Below, piece by piece: positions 50,740 through 62,942 of a stretch of DNA of 64,000 nucleotides. This DNA is from Pyronema omphalodes. Its lineage: Eukaryota; Ascomycota; Pezizomycetes; Pezizales; Pyronemataceae. Location: positions 744,001 to 808,000 of the forward strand of contig JAJJXM010000004.1 in NCBI GenBank assembly GCA_024516155.1, given 5' to 3'. The notes beneath the pieces were generated by a model that saw only the letters and a list, made by a program, of their open reading frames with translations, did no database searches and was not told the DNA's origin. A program made the translations under genes and the position numbers. How positions within the stretch are numbered: the stretch's first letter is position 1; the number at the start of each line of letters is the position of its first letter.

Positions 50740-52149
50740 TGTGAACCTGGGCACAGTCCTAACTATGCAGAGGCTTTTCGATCGTCCTTCCAAGTGCTTC
50801 GTCCTAGGGTAGACAAACACTTCGTTCTCAAGACAAACAGTCACTTCGTTCTCAAGAACTAATAGAGGTATTCCAAAGATAAAGCTAGGAAGAGAATCAA
50901 TCGATCACAGGCCGAATAAACTTAAGGGTCGTCTTCGGAGGTATTCGTTGGTGTAGATGTGGTATCGTTGCGTATGGGATCAATGGATGATCATGGAGGA
51001 GACAGAGGGAAGACATAGGGTCTGTTATAGACTTTCGTCTACAAGTTCGCCCAGCCTTCCTTGGGGAACCAACTGCCAAACTGGGCTTACGAGATAAGAC
51101 ATGGGTCAAAGCTGTGACGCATCTGGTGAGGCTTGTATCATACTAAGCGCGCAATTAAATTAATTGCTCACTTGCATAATGCTCGCCCTGGTCAGATTAA
51201 TTCCTGAAATAGCTCACCGTACTACCACACCTTCCAATGAGGTGCTGGGGTTATGAGTCACACCGGAGGGCAACTCCGTCTGACTGCATCATGCATGAAC
51301 TCCTGTGATAATGACGCATGAGTCATTTTATCGTATGAGTCGCGCCATCATAGATCTCCCTAGAGAATCTCGATTGCAAGTAGAGGTCACTGACATCATA
51401 AGGCATACCATGCCCTACCGGAGCGCACTGCCCCGTCACATTCCTGTGTGATGTCATATGTGCCCCACCTGCGCGCACTTGCGCGCAGCCGCACCCTGGT
51501 GTGGATGCAAACGCCGTATTGTTTCCAAGTTGGCAGCTCTAGGCCCAAGCACGCGTCATATCAGTTTCATCAAACAGGTTTCCTGAGTGGGGTTCCCTGC
51601 TGGACGTTGTCTCATGCTAATGCACTGTTGACCCTTGTCCTGCATTCCACTCCTGTTTGCTGACTAGACTCTGCCTTATCTCTCGCCCCACTGTTCACCC
51701 AACTAGTAACACCGGATGATATCCTTGCGCCGCATCTGCATCCTCTTGGAATCTCCTGTTCCTATGCAGCCCCTATCGTAGCCGTGTATTGCCGAACACT
51801 CCTCAGGTATAAGGAGGTGACCTTTCGTCGTCTTCTTCGTTCTCCATCAGCGTTGTTCGTAGTTGTCTCAAGGGTAAGTCGACACCCTTGAGGTAAGTGT
51901 TCCTTTCCCCTTCTCCGTCCTGAGTCCTCCCAAACTGACAGTGAATGATAGTTTCGACGCCTCGGGCCGGGATCCTCGTGAGGTCCTATCGGAAAGTCAC
52001 GAATCACGTGACGTGGCTAGCCGGAGCTCCTCTGGGGGTTCCGGCCCGGGATACTAACTCAATTATTCATTCTCCTGTCGAGTTTGCCATATTCTCCATA
52101 GCGTTATATATGATACCAATTCTATCCTCACACATTATAGGGTGTGACA
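50740..52149 (-). repeat. Gypsy-3 3' LTR (1,410 bp; left copy)
   Basis: Reads TGTGAACCTG...GTGTGACA on the plus strand. Similar to the Gypsy-2 LTR, but 24 bp longer because of a duplicated ACAAACA(G)(T)CACTTCGTTCTC segment (about 50,808-50,850). Confidence 0.93.
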
Positions 52150-52319
52150 CCACCTCCCCCCTGTTCAAGCTTCGTCCCGAAGCTCGTAGTTCATCATTCT
52201 GTGATCGCACCTCGCCGCAGCCAAGTGATTAAGTGATCAATTATAGATGTAGTCCTCCAGCCCCTACATCCTACTACCAACTCAACTTAATGAAAACCGC
52301 GTGGGAAAAAACATTAAGC

Positions 52320-55300
52320 TTAGTCTTTGAGTCGGTAGTCCCTCGGAGAGTCAGGGTGCTTGAGATGGAATTCTCTTAGCTTCTCCTGACCTCCTACTGA
52401 AAAGTTGTCGAAGGGTTCTGCCGTCCAATCTCTCTTGTTAGGCCACCCAAGCCATTTGACGAGGTAGAGTACTCTGTTTCCTGATTTATAACTGCTCATG
52501 ATTTCATCTATGTCGTACTCCTCGCTTCCCTCAACATCGTCTGCTTCCCTAAGAATTTTATTTGGATCTGGTGGAGCTCTTGTACCGGTGTGGAAAGGCT
52601 CAAGTAGGGAAATATGAAAGACATTATGAATCTTCCATTTGCGTGGTAGTGTGAGACGAATTGCTGTCGGGGATATGACTTTTTCGACTTGAAATGGACC
52701 ATGTAATTTATGATCCAATTTGTGTGATGGTCGTCGTGTTTTGATATGTCGTCCATCAAGCATAACCAAGTCTCCAACTTGGTAAGTAGGGGCCTCCTTT
52801 CGTTGTAGGTCTGCATACTTCTTCATTCTTTCTTGTGCTTTCTGTAAGGATAACTTTGCTCCTTCGTGCACAGTATGCATCCAGTGGGCGTATGCTTTGC
52901 TGGCAGGATTTCGCACAGCAGTTGCAGTGGGGTTGCTGGCAATGGGGTTGTAACCGTAATTCGCATAAAAAGGTGAAAGTCCTGTAGCGGTGGTCACTGA
53001 GTTGTTGTAGGCAAACTCTGCCATTGGCAACAAGTCAACCCAATTGTCCATCTCATGATTGACAAAAGAGCGGAGGTAGGCTTCAATTGTCTGGTTTAGT
53101 CGTTCCGTCTGTCCGTCGGTTTGAGGGTGGAACGCTGTGGACATTCTAGGCTTGATTGCTAGTGTCCCAAGAAATGCTTTCCAGGTCGTACTTGTGAACC
53201 TGGAGTCCCTATCCGAAACAATATCTGTAGGTAGCCCATGTAACTTCCATATTTCTTTAGCAAAGATCCGGACAAGGTCTGCAGTTGTCTTGCCGTCCTT
53301 TTGCAATGGTATAAAGTGGGCCATCTTCGAAAATCGATCAACTACTACCCAGAGTTGATCACATCCATTTGATTCTGGTAGGTCTGTAATAAAGTCCATG
53401 GCGATTGATTGCCATGGGGCATAGGGTAATTCCAAAGGTTGAAGTAATCCATACTTCAGGTGCCGCGCCTTTTTGTCCCTTTGACATTCCATACAACTCT
53501 TAACATAATTGATTATTCCTTCTTCCATCTTCGGCCACCAGAAGTTCCTTCGAATTAATTCAATAGTTTTGTCTTGTCCAAAGTGACCTGCAATCTTAGA
53601 GTCATGTTCGGATTCAAGAACTGTATTTACCAAATCCCTTGGTACCCATAGTTTTCCTTTTCGATAGAGAATGCCATCTTCTATCGTCAGTGGTTCTTTA
53701 ATTTTCTTTGTTGCCTCCACGTAAATCTGATCCAGTTTTCCAGCTTCCTTAACCATCTTCAAGAATCCTGCAGACCATTTAACTAAGGGGATAGAGGAAA
53801 GACGTGCTGAAGAAATAATGAAAGATGTCCCTTCTCCAGCAGTGCTGATTGACGAAATCGATGCAAAATGACTTTGATGCAGGATCGTCGTAATCGGCTG
53901 ATCTTCACCTCCCCCCTTTTCAGGGCGGAACTCCGGACGCCTAGATAAAGCATCAGGTTTTCCATTCTTCACCCCAGGTCTGTAATAAATTTTGAAGTCA
54001 ACGCCAGCAAGCTCTTGAGCCTATCTAGCTTGACGTCGATTGAGTACTTTTGTTGTTGTAAAGTACTCCAGGTTTTGGTGGTCGCTGTACACTTCCACAG
54101 TAAACATTGCTCCTTCAAGATATCTTCTCCATACTTTGAATGAGTCAACAATAGCTAAGAGTTCCTTGTCGTGGATCTCATAGTTGATCTCAGCAGGAGT
54201 GAATTTTCTTGAATGGAAAGCAATCGGATGCAACTTCCCATCATCCCCTTTCTGGGATAGAACTGCGCCTAAAGCAAAATCAGAAGCGTCAGTTTCAACA
54301 CTACAGACCTTTCTTGGATCAAAATGATGCAAGATTGGTGCTGTAGTGAATCGTCTCTTTAGCTCGTCAAATGCTAGTTCCATCGCAACAGTCCATTCCC
54401 ATTTCTTTGGATCGCCTTTCGTAGATTCTGTAAGAGGACGACATATTCTTGAGAAGTCCTTAATGAATCTCCGATAGAAGTTAGCGAATCCAAGAAAGCC
54501 TTGTACTTCCTTCAAGGACTTTGGGGGTTCCCATATAAGGACGGTTTCCACCTTGTCCTTAGCCATTTCAATCCCATTTTCGCTTATTATATATCCCAGA
54601 AATTCCACTTTCCTTTGTCCCCAGACACATTTTTCCGGTGATATAACCAATCCATTTTCTTCCAACCTTCTTAATACTTCTTTAACCAACTCATCATGCT
54701 TTTCTTCCGTCTCCGCATAGATGAGTACATCATCAATATATGCAATAACTCCTTGGTCCAACATATCTCTAAAGATATGATTCATCATATCTTGGAATGT
54801 GGCCGGAGCATTGCTCAACCCAAAAGGCATAACCAAAAATTCATATAGTCCATATCGGCACCTAAAAGCCGTTTTCCATTCATCTCCTTCTTTTATTCTT
54901 ATTAGATGGTATCCATTCTTCAGATCCATCTTCGTGAATATTTTAGCTCCTCTAACTCTGTCCTGTAATTCTGACATGAGTGGGAGCGGGTATCGATTGG
55001 CAATTGTTATTTTGTTTATGCCCCGATAGTCAACACATAACCGTAGACCTCTGCCATGGGCCTTTGGGACGAAAAGAATAGGGGCTGCTGCTGGTGACTT
55101 GGAGGGTCTTATTTTCCCTGTACGCAGCATGTCCTTTAACCATTCTCTTAGTGTCTCTAGCTCAACTTCGTTGAGAGCATAGACAGGTCCCCAAGGAGGA
55201 GTTTCTCCTTCCTTTAGGTCAATAGCATGGTCGTATGGTTTGTGTTCTGGAAGCCTATCTGCTGCTTCCTTTGTCATAATATTGATCCAACCACGAAATT

Positions 55301-55808
55301 TCTCAGGGACTTGTTGAAGTGCCTCTGACAATTCTTCTGTGGTGGATAATGATGAGATATGGCCTAAGACTAAGGCCTCTGGGTGGTCGAGTACATGTTT
55401 GTCGACCTGGAGGGAAAAGGCACTGGCTTGCGCCTTAGTGCACTTCTCTTTGCAACGTGAGGAGGTGAATGAGATCTGGTTCTGATCTCCCCAGAGGTTG
55501 CAAGGCTGATGTTGAGCCATCCACCAATATGGAAGGATAGCATCGCAGTCGCTATCTAGTGGAGCGACTTCAAATCATTCTGCAGCAAAGTGGTTCTTAT
55601 GCTGCAACATAAATGGAACCGTAAAGAATACTCCTGCTCCAGCAACTATTTCATTGTTAAAGTTGCGAATTTGGAGGGGGGTGTCTCTTTTGACGGTTGG
55701 AATCTTGAATTTCTGGACCAAGGCTTTGTCCAGAAGGGCGGCAGTAGAGCCTGTGTCTAATAGGACTCTAATCGTGCGTTGCTGATTCTTGGACCATAGG
55801 AGAACCAT
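52320..55808 (-). pseudogene. pol: Gypsy-3 pol, interrupted by two stop codons
   Basis: Three open segments in one frame, 55,575-55,808 (protease, LLDTGST), 54,021-55,520 (RT with YIDD and part of RNase H) and 52,320-53,972 (integrase and chromodomain), are separated by a TGA near 55,572 and a TAG near 54,018. Motifs match Gypsy-2 Pol almost residue for residue, so no frameshift has occurred. The frame continues upstream to the gag overlap at about 56,010. Confidence 0.93.
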
Positions 55809-56011
55809 ATTGATTATTGGTCTCGGTCCATGGTGACGAGGAGTTGGAGCTAATTCCCTAGTTCCTGGAATAGCATCTCCATTGTCTCATCGTCGACTCT
55901 TTGTCCTGGTCGACTCAAGGCTGTCCATTGTTTTTCTTTTTGTTCCTGCACATTTCCCAATTATTGCGTCTTCATATGTTTCCTCCTCGGGTGACGCCTC
56001 CCTAGAGGACT

Positions 56012-58177
56012 TTAAAAATCCGAATGCATATTTTCCTCATCCTCCAATTCCCAAATTCTTGGTTGCGCATCAGACATATGAGTGTCTTCCTCATCTTGCC
56101 TTACTGCAGCAGTCTTTGCCTTCTTGGCCTCCTTGGGCTTTTCTTGTTCATGCCCATCTTCATTATCATCGTTGTCGCGCTTCCTCTTCCCTGAAGAAGC
56201 CACCTTCCTATCTTTTGCCAACTCAGTTCCCCCAACTGTCTTCTTCGCATAGCAGTCATACATCCTGTGTCCTGAACGACCACAACGCCAACAGTCTGCC
56301 TTTTCCTTCTTATGTTTATCAATTTCGGCTTGGGGAACTCCTTGCAAAGCCTCCCTTCCTGAGGCATATACTGCTGGCTTTTCTGATTTCTTATCCTTTT
56401 TCCCAGCAAATTCCTTTTTCGGTCCCTTATCCTTAACCTTTTGATTCTTCTGCTGCACCTCTCTTGGATGCGCAGTTTCCTTTTCTTTTCCCTTATCCTT
56501 GCGTTCCCCACGCACTTCCAAAATTCTCTTTTTTGTATATCCTAACTCCTCGTTTAAACCCTCAATAACATGCGCAGCATCCTTTACTGCATCAATTAAG
56601 GTACTGTCTTCATTAGGAATTCCACCATATCTCTGATAAACCATTTTCTTAATAGCTGGGGTCATGGCCTCCCATATGACATTTCTGTACATAGGTCCCA
56701 ATGCCCCCACGCGCATATTCAAGTCCTCCAATTTTGTAATATAGTCATCGATATCACCATCGTATTGAAGCTCTGTGATTCGTTTCACATCCTTCTGAGC
56801 TTCCCTCTTGTCCTCAAACCTTGCCTCAATCGCACTAGAGAATGCCTCCCAATTGTCCTTCAAGTTCTGCTTCTGGATAGACTTCCTACGCTCCTGGTGC
56901 CATGCCAAAGCCTTGTGGGTAAATAAACTACCAACCCATTTGATTTGTGCATCCTCGTCCGGCCAGGACATAGCATAGGTTGAAACATAGTCCTGTACCG
57001 ACGTCCACCAGGCTCTGTAAAGAGTCTTGTCCTTGCCAGAAAAGTATTGTGGTGCCTTGAGTTCTGGCATCTTGGGTCTTTTGGGGCCATCCCTAGGTCC
57101 TTGAATCTTATCAATGATAGCTGTCAGAAATCGTGTAGCTTCAACTTCTGCATTATCACTGGGCTGGTTCTGTTGAGGGGGTGCTGCAGGCTGTCTGGGA
57201 TTGCGGTTTCCGTTATCAGAGGGCTCCGGAGGAGGAATGGTGATTCTCCTTCTTGGTGGTCCATTTCCTCGTCCGCCATTTCCAGCTGCTGCTGGGGGTG
57301 GTGTGGCAATCCTTGAGGCAGGCAGAGCAGTCTCCATTGCAATGTTGAAAAGGCTAGGGGAGACCGTCCTCCGCCGGGGTTCATCTTGTACCGCCTCAGC
57401 CAAGGATTCCGCATCGATAGGTTGGTTCCTTGCATTCATATCCATAACCCTTTGAATCACCTTATCGATGATTTCCTTCTTCTCATTCTCCCTCTGAGTC
57501 TCATACTCCAACAATTTCCGTTGTTGCTCCTGCTCTGCTTGTGCTAAAAGACGAATCTGTTCGTCCCTTTGTTGGTCAGTCTGATTTTTTGTGGCTGCCC
57601 AACCTTCGACTCCCATATTCCAACCTTGTTGATAGTTGGAGAAGTCCCTCAAGTAATCATTGATGATCCTAACACCAATGTTCAAACGCTCAGCAGCCTA
57701 GTTGTGGGCTACCTGCTTCTGTTGAATATCCGTTGCCAATTCCCCGATGGCATTCCAAACATCCGAGCTGAACTCATTGCTAGATTGAATGAGTCGTACA
57801 ATGGAGGTTTGGCTCAGTTCTCTGTCAATATTCCCTTGGCGCAACACAACATCGTAGGCTTGTTGCATTGTTTTGGCCATCTCGTCATATTGGTACTTCA
57901 TGTAATTGATATCAGCTTGTACCGTTGCTCCTTCGGTTCTAAGGGCTGCCATCAATCCCTGAACATCCCTTTCCGTCATTTGCATCTTTTCCACCATCTT
58001 AATGAACCAATCAGGAAGTTGGTTCCTGTCAACACTGGTCCCCTGGCGTGCTGCCTTTCCTGGCCCAGAGAGCTCGTCCCATGTTTGAGGGCGATAGATT
58101 TCCACTGCATTGGTCATGGAAATGTCGTCATCGTCGCGGGGTGCCGCGGAGGCAGTGATTCTGGGGAAGGAAGACAT
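56012..58177 (-). pseudogene. gag: Gypsy-3 gag, interrupted by one stop codon
   Basis: Starts at ATG 58,177 (MSSFPRITASAAPRDDDD), runs to a premature TAG near 57,696 and reopens to the natural TAA at 56,012. It is diverged from Gypsy-2 Gag in the N-terminal half (different Pro-rich hinge, PPRRRITIPPPEPS) but has the same FSGKDKTL core and CWRCGRSGHRMYDC knuckle. The 3' end GAT TTT TAA is unchanged from Gypsy-2. Confidence 0.92.
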
Positions 58178-58286
58178 TGCTGAATAGAATGTGTTTTCGG
58201 AAATTGATAAGGCTTGCCCTAGAAGAGGGTCTTTTCGTATTCGTGTCGATTAATAAACTTGGTAGCTTGTAGCCTTAAGTTTATAG

Positions 58287-59696
58287 TGTGAACCTGGGCA
58301 CAGTCCTAACTATGCAGAGGCTTTTCGATCGTCCTTCCAAGTGCTTCGTCCTAGGGTAGACAAACACTTCGTTCTCAAGACAAACAGTCACTTCGTTCTC
58401 AAGAACTAATAGAGGTATTCCAAAGATAAAGCTAGGAAGAGAATCAATCGATCACAGGCCGAATAAACTTAAGGGTCGTCTTCGGAGGTATTCGTTGGTG
58501 TAGATGTGGTATCGTTGCGTATGGGATCAATGGATGATCATGGAGGAGACAGAGGGAAGACATAGGGTCTTTTATAGACTTTCGTCTACAAGTTCGCCCA
58601 GCCTTCCTTGGGGAACCAACTGCCAAACTGGGCTTACGAGATAAGACATGGGTCAAAGCTGTGACGCATCTGGTGAGGCTTGTATCATACTAAGCGCGCA
58701 ATTAAATTAATTGCTCACTTGCATAATGCTCGCCCTGGTCAGATTAATTCCTGAAATAGCTCACCGTACTACCACACCTTCCAATGAGGTGCTGGGGTTA
58801 TGAGTCACACCGGAGGGCAACTCCGTCTGACTGCATCATGCATGAACTCCTGTGATAATGACGCATGAGTCATTTTATCGTATGAGTCGCGCCATCATAG
58901 ATCTCCCTAGAGAATCTCGATTGCAAGTAGAGGTCACTGACATCATAAGGCATACCATGCCCTACCGGAGCGCACTGCCCCGTCACATTCCTGTGTGATG
59001 TCATATGTGCCCCACCTGCGCGCACTTGCGCGCAGCCACACCCTGGTGTGGATGCAAACGCCGTATTGTTTCCAAGTTGGCAGCTCTAGGCCCAAGGACG
59101 CGTCATATCAGTTTCATCAAACAGGTTTCCTGAGTGGGGTTCCCTGCTGGACGTTGTCTCATGCTAATGCACTGTTGACCCTTGTCCTGCATTCCACTCC
59201 TGTTTGCTGACTAGACTCTGCCTTATCTCTCGCCCCACTGTTCACCCAACTAGTAACACCGGATGATATCCTTGCGCCGCATCTGCATCCTCTTGGAATC
59301 TCCTGTTCCTATGCAGCCCCTATCGTAGCCGTGTATTGCCGAACACTCCTCAGGTATAAGGAGGTGACCTTTCGTCGTCTTCTTCGTTCTCCATCAGCAT
59401 TGTTCGTAGTTGTCTCAAGGGTAAGTCGACACCCTTGAGGTAAGTGTTCCTTTCCCCTTCTCCGTCCTGAGTCCTCCCAAACTGACAGTGAATGATAGTT
59501 TCGACGCCTCGGGCCGGGATCCTCGTGAGGTCCTATCGGAAAGTCACGAATCACGTGACGTGGCTAGCCGGAGCTCCTCTGGGGGTTCCGGCCCGGGATA
59601 CTAACTCAATTATTCATTCTCCTGTCGAGTTTGCCATATTCTCCATAGCGTTATATATGATACCAATTCTATCCTCACACATTATAGGGTGTGACA
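58287..59696 (-). repeat. Gypsy-3 5' LTR (1,410 bp; right copy)
   Basis: Same length and ends as 50,740-52,149. In the minus strand it carries the TATA box and the CTTAAGTTTAT self-complement of the primer-binding site that lies just inside it. Confidence 0.93.
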
Positions 59697-60520
59697 TTCA
59701 GAGTCAGAGTCAGAGTCAGTCAGAGTCAGAGTCAGATCAGAGTCAGAGTCAGGGTCAAGAATCAAAAACCAAGAATCGAAAACCAAGATCTTATAGCAGA
59801 AGTTTATTACATGTTCTTTCTGTGGAGGTTTCTCAAGACTCCCCAAAATCTCAAAATCTCAAAATCTCAAAATCTCAAAATCTCAAAATCTCAAAATCTC
59901 AAAATCTCAAAATCTCAAAATCTCAAAACTTCCAAATCTCAAAATTCCAAGCAAAAGAACGAAAGCATAAACGATAACATTTCCCATATTTCCCATATTT
60001 CCCATATTTCCCATATTTACCATCTTTACCAACACCCCCTTCTCAAGCAGGAGCCATGATTAAAAGTAAATAAATCATACATTACAGATTCGATAAAAAA
60101 TATATAACTATTTTTCTTCATTCACATATCTGATATATGATATATGAAATACAGATATATTTCAGATTGTCAGAAAGATAAGATAAGATAAGATAATTTC
60201 ATTAGTAAATTCTATGATAAATTAATTCCATGAACAGAAAGAAAAGAAAAACAGGACTGACAAACCACGACGGACAATGAAGAAACAGAGATCCTCAGTT
60301 TACAGTTTCAAGTGTTTAAAGTTTAAAGTTTAAAGTTCAAAGTTCAAAGTTCATGCCACCCCCCCCCCCCCCTACTCCTCAATGGGGTTCATTAAACATC
60401 ATTACCCCCAACTAAAAACGAAAAACCTCTCAATCAATCGATTCCCATCTTATCAATTCCCAACCTATCAACAAAAGCCACAAAGGACCAAACAAAAAGA
60501 CAGCACAAAAAAAAAAAACA
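59697..60520. other. Repeat-rich right flank of Gypsy-3
   Basis: TTCAG duplication, then (AGAGTC)n to about 59,757, (AAAATCTC)n at about 59,849-59,935 (about eleven 8-bp units) and (ATTTCCCAT)n at about 59,978-60,020. GTTTAAA/GTTCAAA units follow near 60,315-60,350, then a C12 run near 60,361. No gene is seen. Confidence 0.85.
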
Positions 60521-60787
60521 TCAACGCAAATAATAATCATAGCCCAACACAACAAACGGCAAAAGCACAATCAACAAATACGCCTGTAAAAACTGGAACC
60601 TTTCCTCTTCATCATTATCCGCGGTCATATCCCCCGAATATCCCGGCAATCCTTTATGTTCCTCTGATGGTTGATATGAGACATTCCAACCTGATCCTGG
60701 TTTAATATCCTTGTCGCCGGTGTTGGAATACACACTTGGAACAAAGTGCACGGGGACGTTAACTGAGGTGTTTGAAACCATTATCAT
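60521..60787 (-). CDS. Small protein with C-terminal membrane segment, unknown
   Basis: 88 residues from ATG 60,787 (an alternative start is two codons later). The first 60 residues are polar, with GDKDIKPGSGWNVSYQ and an acidic stretch (ADNDEEER). One hydrophobic segment near the end, LQAYLLIVLLPFVVLGY, is followed by DYYLR. This would be a tail-anchored or small organellar membrane protein. I do not recognise the family. It lies 127 bp downstream of ypt7 on the same strand. An upstream exon cannot be excluded. Confidence 0.45.
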   Translation of the reverse strand: MIMVSNTSVNVPVHFVPSVYSNTGDKDIKPGSGWNVSYQPSEEHKGLPGYSGDMTADNDEEERFQFLQAYLLIVLLPFVVLGYDYYLR

Positions 60788-60914
60788 GGAAGAAGAAGGA
60801 GGAGGATGAGGGCTACTAATGACACACAAAAAAAAGAGAAAACAACATGAAAGAAGTTAGAGAGCTGTATGAAAAGAAAAGAAGAAAAAAAAAGTAAAAA
60901 AACAACAAAAAGAA

Positions 60915-62025
60915 TTAGCAGGCACACCCAGAGGATTCGTTGTCTAAGTGGATGTTGATGGGGTCTTGGAAATCGCCGGTGAATTCTTCGGATTCTTCTT
61001 GGGCTAAGGCGTTGCGAGCGATGACTGGAAGTTTTGTTAGCATTTATTCGTTCCATTCTTGGGTTTGTTCCCATAATCCCCCACAAAGTGACGCGCTTCG
61101 GGATTGCTATCGTGTTTTGCGACTCTTCCCCGCGTTCGCGCCTTCCAAAATAGGATGAATTTTCCCCGCTCTCATCTTTGCTCTTCCTCTTTTTCTTTTT
61201 ATCGCCCCCAAGTGCCTCGCCTCTGTCTCCTTCCCTGCATAACTACCCTTCCGCCCCCATAAAACACAAAGGAATCTTCAAGCACTTACTCTCAAAGGCC
61301 TGTTCGACATTCACCGCCTCCTTCGCAGATGTCTCAAAGTAAGGGATTCCACCCTTACTCTGACAAAAGCCCATAGCTCTCTTCTGAGAAATCGCTCTCT
61401 TCTTTTCATCAACATCGATTTTATTTCCCAGCACCACAAACGGGAAATTATCTGGATCTCTCGGGCTAGCCTGGATCAAGAACTCATCCCTCCAAGAATC
61501 TAAAGTATCGAAAGATTTGGCATTGTTGACATCGTAGACCAGAACACAACAGTCTGCTCCGCGGTAAAAGGCAACTCCTAAGGACTGGAAACGTTCCTGT
61601 CCGGCGGTGTCCCAAAGCTGCATCGAGACCAAACGGTCGTCGACTAACACTTCCTTTGTCAAGAAGTCTGCGCCGATTGTCGCTTTGTAAGAGGTGGTGA
61701 ATTTTTTGTTGACCTGAAAAAAAGAACGGGTTAGTAAGATCCGAAGTTGTTGGTCGTGATATGCGCGGTATGGGTTTTGCGGTCAAACTTGCTACAGAAA
61801 ATATGTGCTGTGGAGGATAAGGGCGGGGAAACACACGTATTGGTTCATCAAACTCGTCTTTCCAACACCAGAGTCTCCAAGAATAATGACCTATGTTTCA
61901 TATTAGCCTCCTGATTGTTTCTTCCCATTCCTCCTCTCTGTCGCTTCGGTGCATGCGTCATATCTCGCTCTAGCTTCCCCACGGTCGCGTCGTACCTTAA
62001 GCATCGGCTTCTTTCTTGATGCCAT
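60915..62025 (-). CDS. ypt7: Rab7-type small GTPase Ypt7
   Basis: Four exons (61,996-62,025; 61,837-61,890; 61,290-61,713; 60,915-61,024) encode 205 residues. Introns: GTACGA...ATAG (105 nt), GTGTGT...CCTGAAAAAAAG-side CAG (123 nt) and GTAAGT...CCAG (265 nt). Switch and nucleotide motifs are all present: GDSGVGKT (P-loop, about 15-22), YKATIGADF (switch I), WDTAGQERF (switch II, about 62), NKID (about 125) and ETSAKEA (about 156). It ends SSGCAC, a CXC double geranylgeranylation site. Ypt7 controls homotypic vacuole fusion and late endosome/autophagosome fusion through HOPS and Mon1-Ccz1. The start [10 protein letters not shown] fits the usual Rab7 N-terminus. Confidence 0.96.
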
Positions 62026-62942
62026 ATTTTGTGTAGTTAGTTGAACTTTAGTAGAAAGTTGTTCGGTTGGTGATAGTTTTTTTGCTCTTCCGATCACAGT
62101 GCCTGTTCGGTTCGTGGGTTGCGCTGGGTGCGTCGGTTCGTTCGTTCTTGTTGTGGTGATGTGATGAGATGTGTTGAGCGCTGGTTGCGGTGGTTGGGAG
62201 TCAAGCAAGTCAGGTTACTCAAAGCTCGGTTGGAGCCGCCTTGGGTTTCTCTGGCTGAATCACCCCTGATGTCATGGGACCTCCTAAGAACGCTAGGGCC
62301 GTTCGCAACAAGGGTTTAGGGAGCATCGGAGCATTGTGATTTACGGGGCTATGTTTTCGGGTATGTTTTTTTTTCTTTATTTTGACAATTTACGGATGTG
62401 AAAGAAATTCTATGGCTTTCGGTCTTCGTCTTTTGGGGGATGTAAAGACGAAAAGCAGTGATTGGGCGTTAAGCGGAGGAACAGGAAGCCGGATCCCAAC
62501 CTGAGGAACCCTAGGTTGGCTACTGAGCGTTGTGAAATGTAAACAACGGCAAAAGTCAAGAACTGAAAGCAATCTCCATCTCTCTCGACACAAAATCTTC
62601 GTGACAAACTCAACTCAAAGTAAGGAGGCTCCGCAAATACATTACTGCATCATCACAAAACGATCAATCGGAGTCACTGCCACCAGCCACAGCATCTCAC
62701 ACATCCCGCTAATGCGCATCACACGTACATACAGACTGCATATTTGGAAGCTTTTTGTTGGCTTTAGGCGCCATTTGCCTTATGGTTGGTCGATTTTCCA
62801 TCCAGGTAGGTATGCAGTTGAGTCTATCACTCACACCTTGGTGGCTACATACACAACAGTATATATAAAATACAACAATTCATTACAATCATTAACTTTT
62901 CCCTTTTTTTTCTTTTCTTTTTACTCTTTTTTTTTTTACCTT
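62026..62942. other. Intergenic between ypt7 and the MetE-like gene
   Basis: It holds the ypt7 promoter (minus strand) and the 3' UTR of the MetE-like gene, with T-rich runs at 62,366-62,380 and 62,898-62,938. No further gene is supported. Confidence 0.55.

Larger units (their letters stand above)
50740..59696 (-). mobile_element. Gypsy-3: decayed Ty3/gypsy chromovirus related to Gypsy-2
   Basis: An 8,957-bp element on the minus strand with 1,410-bp LTRs and TTCAG duplications (50,735-50,739 and 59,697-59,701). By eye the LTRs differ at about four positions, so it is older than Gypsy-2. Three nonsense changes disable it: CAG to TAG in gag (near 57,696), TCA to TGA in the protease-RT linker (near 55,572) and TGG to TAG in RNase H (near 54,018). 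No deletion is apparent. It could be mobilised only in trans. Confidence 0.94.
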
